Of a stretch of 15,533 nucleotides of DNA, positions 14,773 through 15,533 are shown one piece after another. The DNA is taken from positions 1 through 15,533 of the forward strand of contig JAJXVC010000017.1 in assembly GCA_021782295.1 (NCBI GenBank), written 5' to 3'. Source of the stretch: a bacterium. GTDB taxonomy: Bacteria > Eremiobacterota > Eremiobacteria > Baltobacterales > Baltobacteraceae. The notes under the pieces are model-generated. The model was not told where the DNA came from. It saw only the letters and a list, made by a program, of their open reading frames with translations, and ran no database searches. Both the position numbers and the translations under genes were made by a program. Position 1 is the first letter of the stretch; every line of letters starts with the position of its first letter.

Positions 14773-15533
14773 TTACAAGTGAAACACCGAGCGCCAATAG
14801 ATCAACATCCGCTCCCAGAGCGTACGCCGTTGCATGAGCCCGGCGATCGAATGCGTCTTGCGCGGGTAGAGCATGACGTTGACATCGGTCAGCCCGGCTA
14901 AAATCGTCTTCTGCAAAAACGCCACGGTGTTTGCCATGTGCACGTTATCGTCGCTCGTGCCATGCATGATCTGCAGTGGTCCGTTCAGATGCGCGACGTC
15001 GAAAAGATTCGAACTACGGTCGTACGCATGCGGATGTTTTTGCGGAAGCCCCATGTATCGTTCGGTATAGATCGTGTCGTACAGGTGCCAATCGGTGACC
15101 GGTGCGACCGCAAGCCCGGCAACGAAACGCTTGGAGTGTTCGAGCGCGTAGATCGTTTCGTAGCCGCCGAAACTCCAGCCCCAAATCCCGATGCGTTTAG
15201 AATCGACATACGGGAGCGAGGCCAGATAGCGCGCGCCGATACGCTGCCCTAAGAGCGAACCGGGTCCGAAATTATGCAGCAGGAGTCGCACGTGTTTGTC
15301 GTTGTCGATCTGCGAAGCGGGTCCGTCGATGGAGAACACGATGATGCCTTCCTGCGCCAAAAGGTCGTGCATCAGCTCCATCGTGTAGCCGAAGCCGTTG
15401 GTCGTGGTCGGAGCGGCCGGGCCGCCGTACACGTAGACGACAACCGGGTACTTCCGGTGCGGATCGAAATGCGGCGGACGAATCATCCACGCATCGAGCG
15501 GCCCATATTTCGACGGAACCTCGAAGCGGTCGA
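14773..15533 (-). CDS. S9-family serine peptidase (DPP-IV/prolyl oligopeptidase type), C-terminal catalytic part
   Basis: The frame stays open to the window edge, so the start lies beyond 15533; 252 residues are visible. They form the alpha/beta-hydrolase domain. 'GPLDAWMIRPPHFDPHRKYPVVVYVYGGP'-type opening leads to the oxyanion-hole region. The nucleophile is the Ser in GWSFGGY (codon 15172-15174), the Asp is in 'HGTSDDNVH' and the His in 'RKTHSI', giving the full Ser-Asp-His triad. This pattern is characteristic of dipeptidyl peptidase IV-like S9 enzymes, which cut after Pro or Ala near the N-terminus of peptides. The beta-propeller that limits substrate size, and any signal peptide, are outside the window. 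It converges with the Lys/Ala gene. Confidence 0.92.
   Translation of the reverse strand, partial: DRFEVPSKYGPLDAWMIRPPHFDPHRKYPVVVYVYGGPAAPTTTNGFGYTMELMHDLLAQEGIIVFSIDGPASQIDNDKHVRLLLHNFGPGSLLGQRIGARYLASLPYVDSKRIGIWGWSFGGYETIYALEHSKRFVAGLAVAPVTDWHLYDTIYTERYMGLPQKHPHAYDRSSNLFDVAHLNGPLQIMHGTSDDNVHMANTVAFLQKTILAGLTDVNVMLYPRKTHSIAGLMQRRTLWERMLIYWRSVFHL

Overview
The window looks like chromosomal DNA from a bacterium with a moderately GC-rich genome. Genes are tightly packed, often with start/stop overlaps, and GTG starts are used. There are no phage, IS, CRISPR, rRNA or tRNA signatures. No gene settles the taxonomy. The overall style fits an uncultivated soil-type lineage (an Eremiobacterota-like phylum is one guess), but this is only an impression and no search was possible.

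Layout. (1) 1-3532, + strand: the 3' end of a periplasmic adaptor gene, two different MacB/FtsX-type permease genes and a LolD/MacB-type ATPase gene. Their ends overlap or nearly touch, so this is one operon for a tripartite exporter. (2) 3567-4763, +: a membrane-anchored HtrA-family serine protease with one PDZ domain. (3) 5043-8525, +: the Hsp70 chaperone set dnaK-grpE-dnaJ. It is preceded by a 279-bp leader with a strong inverted repeat and other pairing elements. DnaJ has only two of the usual four zinc-binding CxxCxGxG motifs. (4) 8633-10441, +: a fused ABC exporter half-transporter, preceded by a possible 33-codon ORF. (5) 10561-10905, +: a small secreted protein carrying a complete CuA ligand set of the cytochrome oxidase subunit II type, ending in a strong terminator. 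(6) 10972-12750, - strand: a small membrane/secreted helical protein of unknown function, then (further upstream on that strand) the two subunit genes of a 3-oxoacid CoA-transferase. (7) 12825-12952: three tandem copies of a 42-43 bp palindromic repeat between the divergent CoA-transferase and acyl-CoA dehydrogenase genes. (8) 12982-14139, +: a short-chain-type acyl-CoA dehydrogenase. (9) 14223-14561, +: a lysine/alanine-repeat protein resembling histone H1-like tails but starting with a signal peptide, followed by a strong terminator. (10) 14773-15533, -: the catalytic C-terminal part of an S9 (DPP-IV-type) peptidase, cut by the window edge.

How the genes fit together. HtrA and DnaK-GrpE-DnaJ form an envelope plus cytoplasm protein-quality-control block. 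The CoA-transferase and acyl-CoA dehydrogenase point to short-chain acyl-CoA or ketone-body metabolism. No single complete new system is evident. The items most worth checking are the free-standing CuA protein, the secreted Lys/Ala repeat protein, the reduced DnaJ zinc finger, the non-CIRCE operator-like element before dnaK, and the palindromic repeat cluster.
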